A stretch of 64,000 bases of DNA. Origin: Salinithrix halophila (lineage in GTDB: Bacteria > Bacillota > Bacilli > Thermoactinomycetales > DSM-45169). Below, piece by piece: positions 51,101-60,251 of the stretch. The notes under the pieces were generated by a model. That model was not told where the DNA came from. It searched no databases and saw only the letters and a list, made by a program, of their open reading frames with translations. The DNA lies in the NCBI RefSeq assembly GCF_042650125.1, contig NZ_JBHSAP010000009.1:712919-776918 (forward strand), written 5' to 3'. A program made the position numbers and the translations under genes. The stretch's first letter is position 1, and every line of letters starts with the position of its first letter.

Positions 51101-51330
51101 CCGTCGGAATGAAAAACCGCCAGAACCGTCATTTCATTTCCACCTGACGAAGGGGTCAGCTCTTTCTCCGTCAGCTCCTCCGCCACTTGGGAGGAGTATC
51201 GGTCGGGAATTTCGGGGGTTCCCTTTTCCCGTGTCAATTCCCCTAGATCGGGCATAGTAACCAGGGCCAGGAGAGCGACTGCTGCCCAGCCCAGGAGGAT
51301 AAACCATTTCAACCGAATAATCCTACGCAT
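48190..51330 (-). CDS. MMPL/RND-family exporter with long coiled periphery
   Basis: A 1046-aa membrane protein; ATG at 51330 after GGGGAGGTTGATC. Two RND halves are visible: an N-terminal helix then an extracellular domain, a helix block with FGIGTDYNILLFSRFKEE, and in the second half VSLGVDYSIFLMMRYLEYR. These GxDY motifs carry the proton-relay Asp/Tyr. Between the halves the second extracellular domain is enlarged by roughly 250 residues of repeats with Gly-Leu periodicity (GLDKASQRLEGGD, GLTALRGSMKEL, GLKKGTAGQSQVTEAL), the coiled region typical of YhgE/Pip-like proteins. The usual YdfJ length is about 720. Lipid or hydrophobic-drug export is likely. The two-component system upstream on the same strand probably controls it. 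Confidence 0.9.
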   Translation of the reverse strand: MRRIIRLKWFILLGWAAVALLALVTMPDLGELTREKGTPEIPDRYSSQVAEELTEKELTPSSGGNEMTVLAVFHSDGKMTREHLREVETTLKALEADKELGVNEVLTHFKEKELEERFLSKDRSTVLASLTVDRGERTVEEVRTGLDKALAKVSVDHYLTGSELINEDFARTTLDGVRKTEVFTVAFIIIVLILVFRSPVAPLVSLVTVAFAYVVSLGTVAHLVDQFDFPFANFTQIFLVLVLFGIGTDYNILLFSRFKEELNKRKSVAESIVVTYKTAGKTVFYSGLAVLIGFSCLGLAQFSIYQAGVAVAIGIFFLWASLVTLGPVFMSLIGAKLFWPVKTAKRHRESRIWAFLSAFSYRRPLPALLIVTLVTVPVLFFYEGKLSYDSLEEVDESYSSVKGFDIVADEFKPGQTMPAQVVWKNDQPLDSKESLAFIDQITEAMEQSPGVDTVYGPTRPKGEPIRELYVQNQTKQTKEGLEKAGEGAGDIQKGLDKASQRLEGGDRDFSRAGELITGTQAARAGIGDVNRAMREIQAGFNQGAAGAEKIHSGLTALRGSMKELSVSTDRLHNGYNELYKGYQTFGGEYRKVEMGVAGLQPALIGLKHQVAALRNKPGMDNDPDIRRIEASIDGLIAAVNRLDTGFKRLNREYGATNRKFAEVNAGLKRVTSGQKRMVEGLDALNTGSAALVAGLKKGTAGQSQVTEALSRIKGGLGKVNTGQKKLFQGLGTLDDNLSKLQNGLASSSNGLGSIEKGLREAEGYLGDLSGSDASRTFFVPKKVREGKEFRKALDAYMSDDRRTMQWNIVLNGDPYSEGAMETAADLDRTVAAKLQNTDYEDGKFGIGGISSQNRDLKRISTSDFNRTALLMLAGISLVLLWILRSFWNTVYIIGSLILSYFTALTTTELIFSDLLGYPGLTWTVPFFSLIMVVSLGVDYSIFLMMRYLEYRHLTPGEAIIEASKNIGGVVFSAAVILSGTFAALYPSGVLTLLQIATVVIIGLFLLAVLILPVFLPAMFSITRRLAADPDRRGIPDGEGRIDSAAR

Positions 51331-51450
51331 GATCAACCTCCCCACTCCCTATCCAATATCGCACCAGTGTAGCAATTGGATATAAAACAAAAATGAAGCA
51401 AAAATGAAAAAAAATGAAGGTTAAAAGGCTTTTCAACAACCTAATTACCT

Positions 51451-52788
51451 TTACTCTCCAGGGTCGAGAGGGAGAGTAAAATGCACCCCCAACCCGCCCG
51501 ATTTTACCTGGTAAGCGTAGATCTCACCCCCGTGGCGATCCATGATCGACCGGCAGACGGCCAGCCCCAACCCGGTTCCGCCCCTCTCGTACCGTCGGGA
51601 CGGGTCTCCCGTAAAAAAGGGCTGGAACAAATGAGGGAGATCGTTTTCAGGCACACCGACTCCATTGTCCTCAATCCGAATCCAAACCCGATCCTTCTCG
51701 GAACCTCCGACCATCACCACCATTAGATCCTTCCGCCCTCCATAACGGACCGCGTTACTGATTAGATTGGCAAAGACGCGTCGGATCATCGGTTCATAGA
51801 GGCGTATCCGCAATTTCCTCCCAAATGAATGGCTCCACTGGAATTGGTACCCTAGACCCGCCAATTCCGCTTCATACTCTTTCGCCACCGATTCGAAGAA
51901 TTCCGACACCTGTACCGGCAAGAGTTCCACCTGGGGAAGCATCCCCTCATTCCGAGTAAAATCGGAAAAAGCCTTCACCAACTGGGTCATCGACTCCGCC
52001 TTACGGCGGGCCAACTGCAAGTATTCGCCCCGCTCTTCTCCCCCACGGGACTGCTGGGTGATCAACAGCTCCAGAAAGCCATTGATTGAAGTCAGCGGTG
52101 TCTTCAGGTCATGAGCGATGGCGGCCACCATGTCCACTTGTTCTCGATGGGCTCGGTGAAGGCGCTCCTCCATTTCCCCGAATCGGCGGTATAACTCCCC
52201 AATTTCATCACACCTCCCCCGTCCGGTAAGCGGGGAAAGGGAACGGCCCGGCCTCACCTCATCCAGCCTCCGATTTAGACGGGTGAGAGGACGGGTGATG
52301 GATGTATTAAAATAGAGAGCAAGCAGGATGAGCAGGCCCGCTAGAAAGACGAGCAAAAAGGTGAGTGTATCCGTCAGTGCCTGCCCCAATCCCACGTCTT
52401 TCTCGGTAACCGGCCGTTCAACCCGGATGAAAGCGACCGTCTTCCCTTCATCCCTTACCGGGTACCAACGCAGATCGGTGCTTTTTCCCTTTACCGGAGT
52501 CCGTGCCGATGCCAGGATCCTGACAGCTCCTTGATCATAGAGTCGAAGGGAAATTCCTTCCCCGCGGGATGCCCTTTCCAGGTAATCCTTCATCGCGGTT
52601 TGATTCGGATAGAACCGAGCCAACTGATCGGCAATCCGTTTCTCATGTGCCAAGTACTCTTTCCGCTGCGAGTATACCCGTTCCCAGATTTGTTCGATCA
52701 CATCTAATCGGAGATAGAAGACAATCACAAAAAAAAGGATCAAGCTCAGCAGAAAAAAAAGCAGGGGAATCTTCCATTTCAACTTCAT
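51451..52788 (-). CDS. Sensor histidine kinase
   Basis: A 445-aa kinase; ATG at 52788 after a GGGGGCTGGGGA run. Helix one (IPLLFFLLSLILFFVIVFYL), an extracellular sensor of about 130 residues, helix two (LLVFLAGLLILLALYF), HAMP linker (TRLNRRLDEVRPG), H-box AAIAHDLKTPLTSINGFLE, N-box LISNAVRYGG, G-boxes DNGVGVPE and GGTGLGLAVCRSI. It overlaps the regulator by 4 nt. The signal is unknown; the adjacent exporter suggests envelope stress or a toxic amphiphile. Confidence 0.92.
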   Translation of the reverse strand: MKLKWKIPLLFFLLSLILFFVIVFYLRLDVIEQIWERVYSQRKEYLAHEKRIADQLARFYPNQTAMKDYLERASRGEGISLRLYDQGAVRILASARTPVKGKSTDLRWYPVRDEGKTVAFIRVERPVTEKDVGLGQALTDTLTFLLVFLAGLLILLALYFNTSITRPLTRLNRRLDEVRPGRSLSPLTGRGRCDEIGELYRRFGEMEERLHRAHREQVDMVAAIAHDLKTPLTSINGFLELLITQQSRGGEERGEYLQLARRKAESMTQLVKAFSDFTRNEGMLPQVELLPVQVSEFFESVAKEYEAELAGLGYQFQWSHSFGRKLRIRLYEPMIRRVFANLISNAVRYGGRKDLMVVMVGGSEKDRVWIRIEDNGVGVPENDLPHLFQPFFTGDPSRRYERGGTGLGLAVCRSIMDRHGGEIYAYQVKSGGLGVHFTLPLDPGE

Positions 52789-53477
52789 TCCCCAGCCCCC
52801 TCCCCGATGAATTTGTATCCCACTCCCCAAATCGTTTTGATCACGTCTTTGTTCAATTTTTTTCGCAGATTTTTAATATGGACCGTGACGGTGTTCATAT
52901 CTCCACCAAATTCATCTTCCCATACGTGTCGGTAGACTTGTTCCCGTGACAAGACCCGGTTCGGGTTTTGCACCAGATAATGAAGAATTTGAAATTCCTT
53001 GGCGGAGAGATCTACCTTGCGACCGTCGACGAAGGCCTCATAAGTGCTCTCGTTCACGACGAGAGAAGCACTCCTCGATACCTTCAACCCACGCAAATCC
53101 TCCCGCATTCGTTCAACCCGACGGAAATGGGCTTTCACTCGTGCAGCCAGCTCCTGGACGCTAAAGGGTTTCGTCATGTAATCGTCAGCCCCGATCTCTA
53201 ACCCCACAATCTTATCAATTTCCCGGTTGCGAGCACTTAAGAGCAAGATCGGTACGTGGTCCGTCTCCCGGATTCTACGGCAGGTTTCCAATCCATCAGG
53301 CTCCGGCATCATAATATCCAGAATGACGAAATCAATCCGCCGTTGCCGGAAGGCAGCCAGTGCCTCCTCCCCGGAGAAAGCGGGGATCGCTTCAAATCCC
53401 TCATATCTCAACGTCTCACCCACTAGGCGGACAATATCCCGATCATCGTCCACCACCAAAATCGTTTTATCCACCAC
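52785..53477 (-). CDS. OmpR-family response regulator
   Basis: A 230-aa protein starting at GTG after GGGGGATTA. Receiver ILVVDDDRDIVRLV with phospho-acceptor in DFVILDIMMPEPDGL and Lys in YMTKPFSVQEL; winged helix with LSAKEFQILHYLVQNPNRVLSREQVYRHVW and NTVTVHIKNLRKKL. First gene of a kinase operon that lies directly upstream of the MMPL gene, its likely target. Confidence 0.92.
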   Translation of the reverse strand: MVDKTILVVDDDRDIVRLVGETLRYEGFEAIPAFSGEEALAAFRQRRIDFVILDIMMPEPDGLETCRRIRETDHVPILLLSARNREIDKIVGLEIGADDYMTKPFSVQELAARVKAHFRRVERMREDLRGLKVSRSASLVVNESTYEAFVDGRKVDLSAKEFQILHYLVQNPNRVLSREQVYRHVWEDEFGGDMNTVTVHIKNLRKKLNKDVIKTIWGVGYKFIGEGAGE

Positions 53478-53605
53478 TAATCCCCCGTTTCCCTCGGACG
53501 TATAAATTCCTTTTCTCTCGTCAAATCCTCCCTCCCATTATAACGAAATGGTTAAAAATAATGGAGGATAAGAGATTTTTTTACTGGGATGGGCACCAAA
53601 CCAAA

Positions 53606-53645
53606 TAAAAAGCCCGCGGAAGACGATCCGCAGGCTTTTTATGAA
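53606..53645. terminator. Hairpin after the 109-aa gene
   Basis: AAAAAGCC(C/T)GCGGA pairs with TCCGC(A/G)GGCTTTTT, with T5 on either strand. It overlaps the last codons of the minus-strand gene. Confidence 0.7.
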
Positions 53646-53968
53646 TGGATGCTAGCTGCAATAAAATTGCCTTCAATGTGTAGGAACAGAACATTGAGAT
53701 CAGCAATGCGGCTGGAGATATCATTCATCTCCTCCAAAAGATGATAGAATGCTTCATCGTTCTCAGCCTGATGAAGAGCTTCGAACCGATCCATGTAGAT
53801 TTCTTCAAAGGCTTTAATCCGGGGAGGAATCTGGGCGCAGATTTCCTGGCATAAGAGTTCAAATTCCTGTTGCTCTCCCTCAGAGAGAGACTCGTATTCC
53901 ACATAAAGCACCGGGCGGTCCACCCGGAGCCGTTCATCGTGGACCCGTTCATAGGATGGAATAGCCAT
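53639..53968 (-). CDS. Small helical protein of 109 aa
   Basis: Starts MAIPSYERVHDERLR after GGAGTGAAGTCG; the earlier in-frame ATG is less well placed. It is acidic and mostly helical (EGEQQEFELLCQEICAQI, DEAFYHLLEEMNDISSRIADLN), with no signal or membrane helix. I do not recognise a family. It lies between a TPR gene and a two-component operon, separated from each. Confidence 0.6.
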   Translation of the reverse strand: MAIPSYERVHDERLRVDRPVLYVEYESLSEGEQQEFELLCQEICAQIPPRIKAFEEIYMDRFEALHQAENDEAFYHLLEEMNDISSRIADLNVLFLHIEGNFIAASIHS

Positions 53969-54039
53969 CGACTTCACTCCGGTCTACCATTTCCTCTTAT
54001 CATAGACCTTGACGGAGCAACAAACAAGGGGAGGGTTGT

Positions 54040-54951
54040 CTAGACCCGACTTCCTACTTTCCCCTCTAGTTGATGAATTTTCAGCTGGAGCATCGGTTGG
54101 TAGTTAGCTTCACAAAAGGGAAGCATCTCTTCCACCACTTCCACTGCCTTGCGTTCCTGCCCTTTTTCATCCAAAACCTGGGCATAATCCAGTCCACTGA
54201 ATGGCGTCAAGAATTGAGGCGTCCAATAGGATTGGGAAAATTGAATGAGTTCCTCATCAAAGGAGTATTTGCGGAGCAAAGAGGAAACGGTCATCGCCAC
54301 CACTTCCTCCTCCCACTCCGGAAGCCCTTCTTCCCCGCGATAGGCACGTGTTTTCTCTATAGAGGACCTGAATTCCACCATCGCCTCCTCTACTTTTCCC
54401 TGAGCGAGGTAGATCCGGCCCAGTTCTAGCTGTGGCCACCAAGACTCTTCCAGCTCGGTATAAGGTTTCAGGAGTTCAACCGCTTGTTCCGCATCTTTCG
54501 CGGAATGAGCGAGCAAACGGAGCGCAGTTGCCTGATTGGGTTCTTTCTCCAACCCCTTTTGAAGAGCTGTAACCGCTTTCTCTTCCGACTGGCCCGCATA
54601 GAGACGAGCCAGATAGGTGTAAGCCACCCCTCGCTCCGGATAACGCCGAACGCATTCTTCCAGGACAGCCTCTGCCTCGGTGTTCTTATCCTGCCGCTTC
54701 AGGATGAGTCCTTTCAAAAGCAAGGCTTCTTCCGCTCGACCGCTCAACTCTAAAAGCCGATCCGCACCCTGGTCTGCTTCATGCAGAAAGCCATCCCTAT
54801 AAAGCTGAACCGTAAAGGCATATAGGTTTTCTGGGTAATCCCAGTCCGCCTGCAGGTTTTCTGGAATGACACGTTGACGGAATTCTTCCCGGTCGGTCCA
54901 GATCAGACGGCCCAATTCGTCAAACAGAGGGATACTCTTGTTCTCCGCCAC
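54040..54951 (-). CDS. Tetratricopeptide-repeat protein
   Basis: A 303-aa cytosolic protein of consecutive helix pairs: EEALLLKGLILKRQDKNTEAEAVLEE, GVAYTYLARLYAGQSEEKAVTALQK, QATALRLLAHSAKDAEQAVELL and PQLELGRIYLAQGKVEEAMVEF follow the TPR consensus. The best start is GTG at 54951, seven bases after GGAGG; longer frames run upstream without a site. It probably acts as a scaffold; no partner is visible. Confidence 0.78.
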   Translation of the reverse strand: MAENKSIPLFDELGRLIWTDREEFRQRVIPENLQADWDYPENLYAFTVQLYRDGFLHEADQGADRLLELSGRAEEALLLKGLILKRQDKNTEAEAVLEECVRRYPERGVAYTYLARLYAGQSEEKAVTALQKGLEKEPNQATALRLLAHSAKDAEQAVELLKPYTELEESWWPQLELGRIYLAQGKVEEAMVEFRSSIEKTRAYRGEEGLPEWEEEVVAMTVSSLLRKYSFDEELIQFSQSYWTPQFLTPFSGLDYAQVLDEKGQERKAVEVVEEMLPFCEANYQPMLQLKIHQLEGKVGSRV

Positions 54952-55176
54952 ATCCCATCCTCCCATCTTTGCTAATCGTTGATCGACCCTGATAAAGAAA
55001 AACAGTATGTACGTCCTGTGCTGAATAAGCATTCAGTGAGCTTCTTTATTAGATATATCATGTTTTAGCGGTGAAGAAAATACTACCCTTGACCCATGTT
55101 TGTCCTACCTGAGTGGACCTGATACCCTAGTCACTCTCCCAACCATAAGGCAACGAGCACCAGAGCAACCCACTTC

Positions 55177-56526
55177 TTAACCTATCAGGGGTCGCTCTTC
55201 CGGATGGCGATAAGGCGGTTTTACCATGCGTTTGGCTACGGCAAAAGCAATGGTCATCGGACCGAGACGACCAGCGAACATCGTGAAGATGACGAGGAAT
55301 TTTCCTGTCTCCGACAGCTCCGGGGTCACCCCGAGGGAAAGGCCGACAGTACCGAATGCGGATACCGTTTCAAAAAAGACATGGAACACGTCAGAGGACT
55401 CCGTAATCGTCAGTAACATCGTCATGATGGTAACCAAGGCCATCGATGCCACCGAAACAGTTAGGGCTTTGTATATCTGACCGTGGGGAATCCTGCGACG
55501 AAAGGTGACCACATCATCATGCCCCCGAACCATCCCCCATACGGCGAGCAGAATGGCGACAAATGTAGTCGTTTTGATCCCGCCCCCCGTCGAACTCGGA
55601 GAAGCACCGATGAACATCAGTAAAATAATCAGAAACTGGGTCGCCGGGTACATAGCCGCCAAGTCGAGGGTATTAAATCCGGCGGTCCTAGGCGTTACTC
55701 CCTGAAAGAAAGCGGCCATAGCGGCATCTCCGAAGCCAAGCGCCCCCAAGGTATCGGCATTCCCCCATTCAATCACCAGGATCCCCCCCACGCCGACAAC
55801 AGTTAGGCAGAGCGTCGTTACAAACACCAGCTTGGTATGGAGACTAAACCGCCTAGCATACCGATATTGGAACAGCTCCACGAGTACGACAAACCCAATC
55901 CCCCCGATAATAAACAAGCTCGCCAGGGTAAGGCTGACAATCGGATCACCGACAAAGGCGGTCATGCTACTAAAGGGACCGAATTGATCACCCATCAGAT
56001 CGAAACCCGCATTATTAAAAGCAGAGATACTGTGGAAAAGAGCGTAATACAACCCCTTCAAGCCAAATTCCGGCACCCAGCGGGCGGCTAGGATCAAAAA
56101 GCCGATCCCCTCGAAAAGAGCGAAAATAATGACCATGTACTTAACCAATTGGACGACGCCGCCCAATCGGTTCTGATTGTAGGCTTCCGTGAGGATGAGC
56201 CGTTCCCGCATCCCCACCCGCTTTCCCAACAGAAGCGCGAAAAAGGTGGCAAAACCCATGAATCCAAGACCACCGACCTGAATGAGGATCATGATGACCA
56301 CTTCGCCAAACGTGCTAAAGGTCGTTGCCGTATCCACCACAACCAGTCCTGTCACACAGACGGCGGATGTAGCCGTAAACAGTGCATCCGTAAACGAGAG
56401 AGCCGCCACCCCCTCCGTGGCAATCGGAAGGGACAACAAAACAGCCCCGATCAGGATGACAGTGGCAAATCCCAAGACGAGGATTTGGGGTGGTGTCAGG
56501 CGAAAAAGCTGGCGAGTAGGTGACAT
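55177..56526 (-). CDS. TrkH/KtrB-type potassium channel subunit
   Basis: A 449-aa membrane protein with the four pore-loop repeats of the Trk/Ktr family: TATSAVCVTGLVVVDTAT, HSISAFNNAGFDLMG, GVTPRTAGFNTLD and ETVSAFGTVGLSLGVT, each with the selectivity-filter glycine. ATG follows AGAAGGGAATCGATT. It conducts K+ (with Na+) and normally needs a cytosolic KtrA/TrkA gating ring, which is not encoded nearby. Confidence 0.93.
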   Translation of the reverse strand: MSPTRQLFRLTPPQILVLGFATVILIGAVLLSLPIATEGVAALSFTDALFTATSAVCVTGLVVVDTATTFSTFGEVVIMILIQVGGLGFMGFATFFALLLGKRVGMRERLILTEAYNQNRLGGVVQLVKYMVIIFALFEGIGFLILAARWVPEFGLKGLYYALFHSISAFNNAGFDLMGDQFGPFSSMTAFVGDPIVSLTLASLFIIGGIGFVVLVELFQYRYARRFSLHTKLVFVTTLCLTVVGVGGILVIEWGNADTLGALGFGDAAMAAFFQGVTPRTAGFNTLDLAAMYPATQFLIILLMFIGASPSSTGGGIKTTTFVAILLAVWGMVRGHDDVVTFRRRIPHGQIYKALTVSVASMALVTIMTMLLTITESSDVFHVFFETVSAFGTVGLSLGVTPELSETGKFLVIFTMFAGRLGPMTIAFAVAKRMVKPPYRHPEERPLIG

Positions 56527-56706
56527 AATCGATTCCCTTCTTTCGGTACAATCCCTGTGTTATACTATGTTGAATGGGTTTTCTCGCCCAAGATTCCTAT
56601 TCCGGACAGGAAAAAACCGGCCGCCAATTCGGCTTGATTACGATTATAATCGAGTGGGTACCCTGGAACAAGCATCACCCACAACAAGAACCAGGGGGTG
56701 ATTTCT

Positions 56707-57795
56707 ATGAGTCAGAAAAGATCACGTGTCATTCTCGGGATGTCCGGTGGTGTCGATTCATCGGTAGCCGCTCTGCTCCTTAAAGAACAAGGATACGACG
56801 TCGTCGGTTTGTTCATGAAGAACTGGGACGATACCGACGAAAGCGGCTACTGTACCGCAACGGAGGATTTCGAGGACGTCCGCCGCGTCGCCTCCCACAT
56901 CGGCATCCCTTATTACTCCGTCAACTTTGAGAAAGAATACCGGGACAAGGTATTTTCGTATTTCCTGGAGGAATACCGAAATGGACGGACACCTAACCCC
57001 GATGTGATGTGCAATAAAGAGATCAAGTTCGGTGAGTTCCTTAACAAAGCTCTCCAATTGGGAGCCGACACGATCGCCACCGGTCATTACGCAAGGGTGG
57101 AGAAAGTAAACGGTCGTTTTCGCCTTCTCCGGGGTCAAGACCGCAATAAGGATCAGACCTACTTTCTCTACACATTGGGACAGGATCAATTGGCCCGGAC
57201 GTTATTCCCAATCGGTCATCTAAACAAACAGGAACTGCGCCAAATCGCCGAGAAAGCGGGCCTCCCCACGGCGAAGAAAAAAGACTCTACCGGCATCTGC
57301 TTCATTGGGGAACGCGATTTCAAAGATTTTCTTTCCAGCTATCTTCCAGCCCAACCCGGAACGATCGAAACACTCTCTGGTGAGGTAAAAGGACGCCATG
57401 ACGGCCTGATGTACTACACCCTAGGCCAACGCCAAGGCCTCGGCATCGGTGGCGGAGGTACCGGTGAACCGTGGTTTGTGGTCGGAAAAGACTTGGAAAG
57501 GAATGTCCTGTTGGTGGAACAAGGACATGACCACCCCGCCCATTTCTCTAACGGTCTCATCGCCGGAGATCTTCACTGGACAGACCGGATGGAACGGAGA
57601 GACCTCTTCTCCTGTACGGCTAAATTCCGTTACCGCCAAAACGATCAGGGAGTTCGGGTAGAGCCCCGTCCTGACGGAACTTGTCGCGTTCTCTTCGATG
57701 AACCTCAACGGGCCGTCACTCCCGGTCAATCCGTTGTCTTCTATGACGGCGACGAATGTCTCGGAGGCGGAATCATCGAATCCACATGGAAATAG
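56707..57795 (+). CDS. mnmA: tRNA-specific 2-thiouridylase
   Basis: A 362-aa enzyme. PP-loop GMSGGVDSSVAALLL, first catalytic Cys in NPDVMCNKEIKFGEFL, GHYARV, DQTYFLY, and second Cys in STGICFIGERDFKDFL. It makes 2-thiouridine at the wobble base of Glu, Gln and Lys tRNAs using sulfur relayed from a cysteine desulfurase. ATG at 56707 follows AGGGGGTGATTTCT. Confidence 0.96.
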   Translation: MSQKRSRVILGMSGGVDSSVAALLLKEQGYDVVGLFMKNWDDTDESGYCTATEDFEDVRRVASHIGIPYYSVNFEKEYRDKVFSYFLEEYRNGRTPNPDVMCNKEIKFGEFLNKALQLGADTIATGHYARVEKVNGRFRLLRGQDRNKDQTYFLYTLGQDQLARTLFPIGHLNKQELRQIAEKAGLPTAKKKDSTGICFIGERDFKDFLSSYLPAQPGTIETLSGEVKGRHDGLMYYTLGQRQGLGIGGGGTGEPWFVVGKDLERNVLLVEQGHDHPAHFSNGLIAGDLHWTDRMERRDLFSCTAKFRYRQNDQGVRVEPRPDGTCRVLFDEPQRAVTPGQSVVFYDGDECLGGGIIESTWK

Positions 57796-57805
57796 GATAT
57801 CTGAA

Positions 57806-57838
57806 CCAAAAGTCCCGTCTGCGAACGGGATTTTTTTG
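57806..57838 (+). terminator. Terminator of mnmA
   Basis: TCCCGT..ACGGGA hairpin followed by T7. Confidence 0.85.
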
Positions 57839-57863
57839 CATCCGAATCCTTCCCTTCCTGATT

Positions 57864-57898
57864 AAAAAAACCGCTCTCCTCGAGGAGAGCGGTTTAGA
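57864..57898. terminator. Terminator of the subtilisin-like protease gene
   Basis: AACCGCTCTCCTCGAGGAGAGCGGTT is a near-perfect palindrome, preceded on plus by A7, so T7 follows on the minus strand. Confidence 0.85.
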
Positions 57899-57907
57899 CT
57901 TATTCAC

Positions 57908-60034
57908 TTACCGGTTAACAGTACGGTAATGATACGGGATGCGGATTGTTTTGCCGTCATCGTTTTTGATGCGGATATACCCTTGTGAATCGGTGTCCGT
58001 TTTACCCGTCCCTTTTACCGTGGCCGTGAAGGTTCCGGAACTTCCTTGTTCCAGCCGCATGGAGGCCGCACTGACGTCCACGTTGTTGCTGGAAGAGAAG
58101 CGATACACCTGTTTCTTATCGGAAGTGTTTTTCAGGTCCACCGTGATCGTCTTTTCCTCACCCTTTTTCACCAGGCCAAAGCTGAGGCTAGCGGGTGTTG
58201 CCATCGCCGGTGTATCCAGAGCATTAGCTACATTGATGACACCTCCGCCCACTTCCAGAGGAAGAGTCGGGCCGCCTTTGATGTTGGTACCGGTGCCGAT
58301 CAACGCCGCCTTGATTTCCTGTGATGTCCAATCCGGGCGGGCATGTTTGAGGAGAGCAGCCGCTCCTGTTACATGGGGGGCTGACATGGAAGTTCCGTTG
58401 TAGGAGGAAAGGCCGCCGCCGACCACACTGGAGTAGACATTCACTCCCACTGCCGCCACATCGGGTTTCAAGGTGTAGTTGACGGTCGGGCCCCGGGAAG
58501 AGAAGGAAGCTAGCGACTTTCCGTTTTCACTGTCGAATTCTTCCAAAGCAGAAGGATCCATGGAAACAGTACTTTCGCTTCCTTTGAGGAGCCATTCACC
58601 GTCGCGCTGGGAAATCATGACCACAGGGATGGTTACCTTATCTTGCACCAGCATCGCCGAAGGGTCACCGGGAACATTGTTAACGATGATGACCCCTGTT
58701 GCTCCCTTCTGCTGAGCGTTATAGGCTTTATCGGTGAAGGGGCAATTCCCTCGTTTGATAACGGCCACTTTCCCTGTTAAATCGTCTGAAATACCGGAAC
58801 AGGCCTCGCCGTTATCATCGGTTACCACGGCCAGTGGCCCACTGGTTTTCTCCCCGATTTTGCCGCCCGGATTTGCGGTGGCTATCGGTATGGACTTTTC
58901 CTGTCCGTCCACAGTCACACTTATTGGCTGCCCGATAAAATGACTATTTGCCACAGCCGCAACCGTAATCACTTTGTCAGCGGTCCCAGGAGAGCCGATG
59001 GTCATTTCGCCGGGACCACTGTTTCCCGCCGAGATCACGGTGGTCATCCCTGCATCCATCGCGGCGTTCACAATCTCCGCCAGCAAATCGAAACCAGGTT
59101 CCGCCGGCCCCCCTAGACTCAGGTTGGCCACATCCATCCCGTCCTTCACAGCAGCCTCCACGGCAGCAGCGATATGGATGCTCTCTGCTTGGCAACTATC
59201 ACAAGGGAATACATTGTAGTTGCCAAGATAAGCCTTGGGAGCCACACCAGAGAGAGGCGTTTTTGTTGCTCCACTAGGATCTTTGAAACCTTCCACCCCG
59301 GCCACCGTTCCCGCCACATGGGTACCATGGCTGCCGATCGCTTGCGGAGTCGCCTCTGAATCTGGGCTGAATACCTTAGCCACGATCACTTTATTGGTCG
59401 TGTATTTCTTCCAATCGGACCTGGAAACTTTCGGATATCCTTGCGGTACTTTCAGCTTGGAATCACGGAAAAAGGGATGGGATTGGTCAATCCCGCTGTC
59501 GATAATCGCCACTTTGACGCCATCGCCCTGGTATCCCATATCCCAAAGTGGTTTGTCGGCAATAAACGCATGGCTCTTATTCATTGCCGGCTTATACCGG
59601 ATGCTTTTGACGACTTTTTTGACACCCGGCCCTTTTTTCAGGACTTCAGGGTTAACGTTATTCGCTTTGACAGCGATCCCGTTCAGGGTGACGGAATAAT
59701 CCTCCACGACTTTTACCTTGGACGCTTTTTTGTGCAGCCACTTTTTATAGCTGTTCTGTTTGCCGGAAAGGTATCGCTCATAAGCCTTTACTTCGGAATC
59801 CCGTACGTCAAGCTGTTCGCCCTCTGCCACCTGAGTGGCTTTCATTCCTTTGACGCCTCCGTCATAGGTGGCAACAGGTTCATCCTTCAATTGCACGAAA
59901 TAATAACCGTCCCCTGAGCCCGCTTTTTCAGCTTGATCGCTGTTTGGGTCTAGGGCCTGTGCCGGCATTGCAAATCCGGACAATACGAACACGAACAACA
60001 AGGCAAAAATCCAACCACGCGGTTTTCTTCCCAT
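57908..60034 (-). CDS. Secreted subtilisin-like serine protease, Vpr type
   Basis: A 708-aa exported S8 protease; ATG at 60034 after AGGGGGAGAACC. Signal peptide (WIFALLFVFVLSGFAMPAQA), an inhibitor-I9-type propeptide (about 40-140), then the catalytic domain: Asp in IIDSGIDQSHPFF (near 181), His in GSHGTHVAGTVAG (near 236) and Ser in NGTSMSAPHVTGAAALL (near 549). A PA domain is inserted at about 370-490, with the Cys pair EACSG/GNCPF. A beta-sandwich C-terminal domain (TITVDLKNTSDKKQVY) closes the protein. It is made as a zymogen and degrades extracellular protein. Confidence 0.95.
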   Translation of the reverse strand: MGRKPRGWIFALLFVFVLSGFAMPAQALDPNSDQAEKAGSGDGYYFVQLKDEPVATYDGGVKGMKATQVAEGEQLDVRDSEVKAYERYLSGKQNSYKKWLHKKASKVKVVEDYSVTLNGIAVKANNVNPEVLKKGPGVKKVVKSIRYKPAMNKSHAFIADKPLWDMGYQGDGVKVAIIDSGIDQSHPFFRDSKLKVPQGYPKVSRSDWKKYTTNKVIVAKVFSPDSEATPQAIGSHGTHVAGTVAGVEGFKDPSGATKTPLSGVAPKAYLGNYNVFPCDSCQAESIHIAAAVEAAVKDGMDVANLSLGGPAEPGFDLLAEIVNAAMDAGMTTVISAGNSGPGEMTIGSPGTADKVITVAAVANSHFIGQPISVTVDGQEKSIPIATANPGGKIGEKTSGPLAVVTDDNGEACSGISDDLTGKVAVIKRGNCPFTDKAYNAQQKGATGVIIVNNVPGDPSAMLVQDKVTIPVVMISQRDGEWLLKGSESTVSMDPSALEEFDSENGKSLASFSSRGPTVNYTLKPDVAAVGVNVYSSVVGGGLSSYNGTSMSAPHVTGAAALLKHARPDWTSQEIKAALIGTGTNIKGGPTLPLEVGGGVINVANALDTPAMATPASLSFGLVKKGEEKTITVDLKNTSDKKQVYRFSSSNNVDVSAASMRLEQGSSGTFTATVKGTGKTDTDSQGYIRIKNDDGKTIRIPYHYRTVNR

Positions 60035-60251
60035 GGTTCTCCCCCTCAAAATTCTTGGAAATGTCTGACGGTTATAAATACGAGGTGGGGTATTCAAAAT
60101 CCTCCTCATATTAAAAATATTATCCTAAAAAAATATTTTTTTCCTTCGAATCCTCTTTCCTTCCTTCTTTTCCGACATTTTTCACAAATATATATCCATT
60201 ATCGACAACATTCGATATGATAAGGGAAATACAAGAAGAGGAGGATATTTC

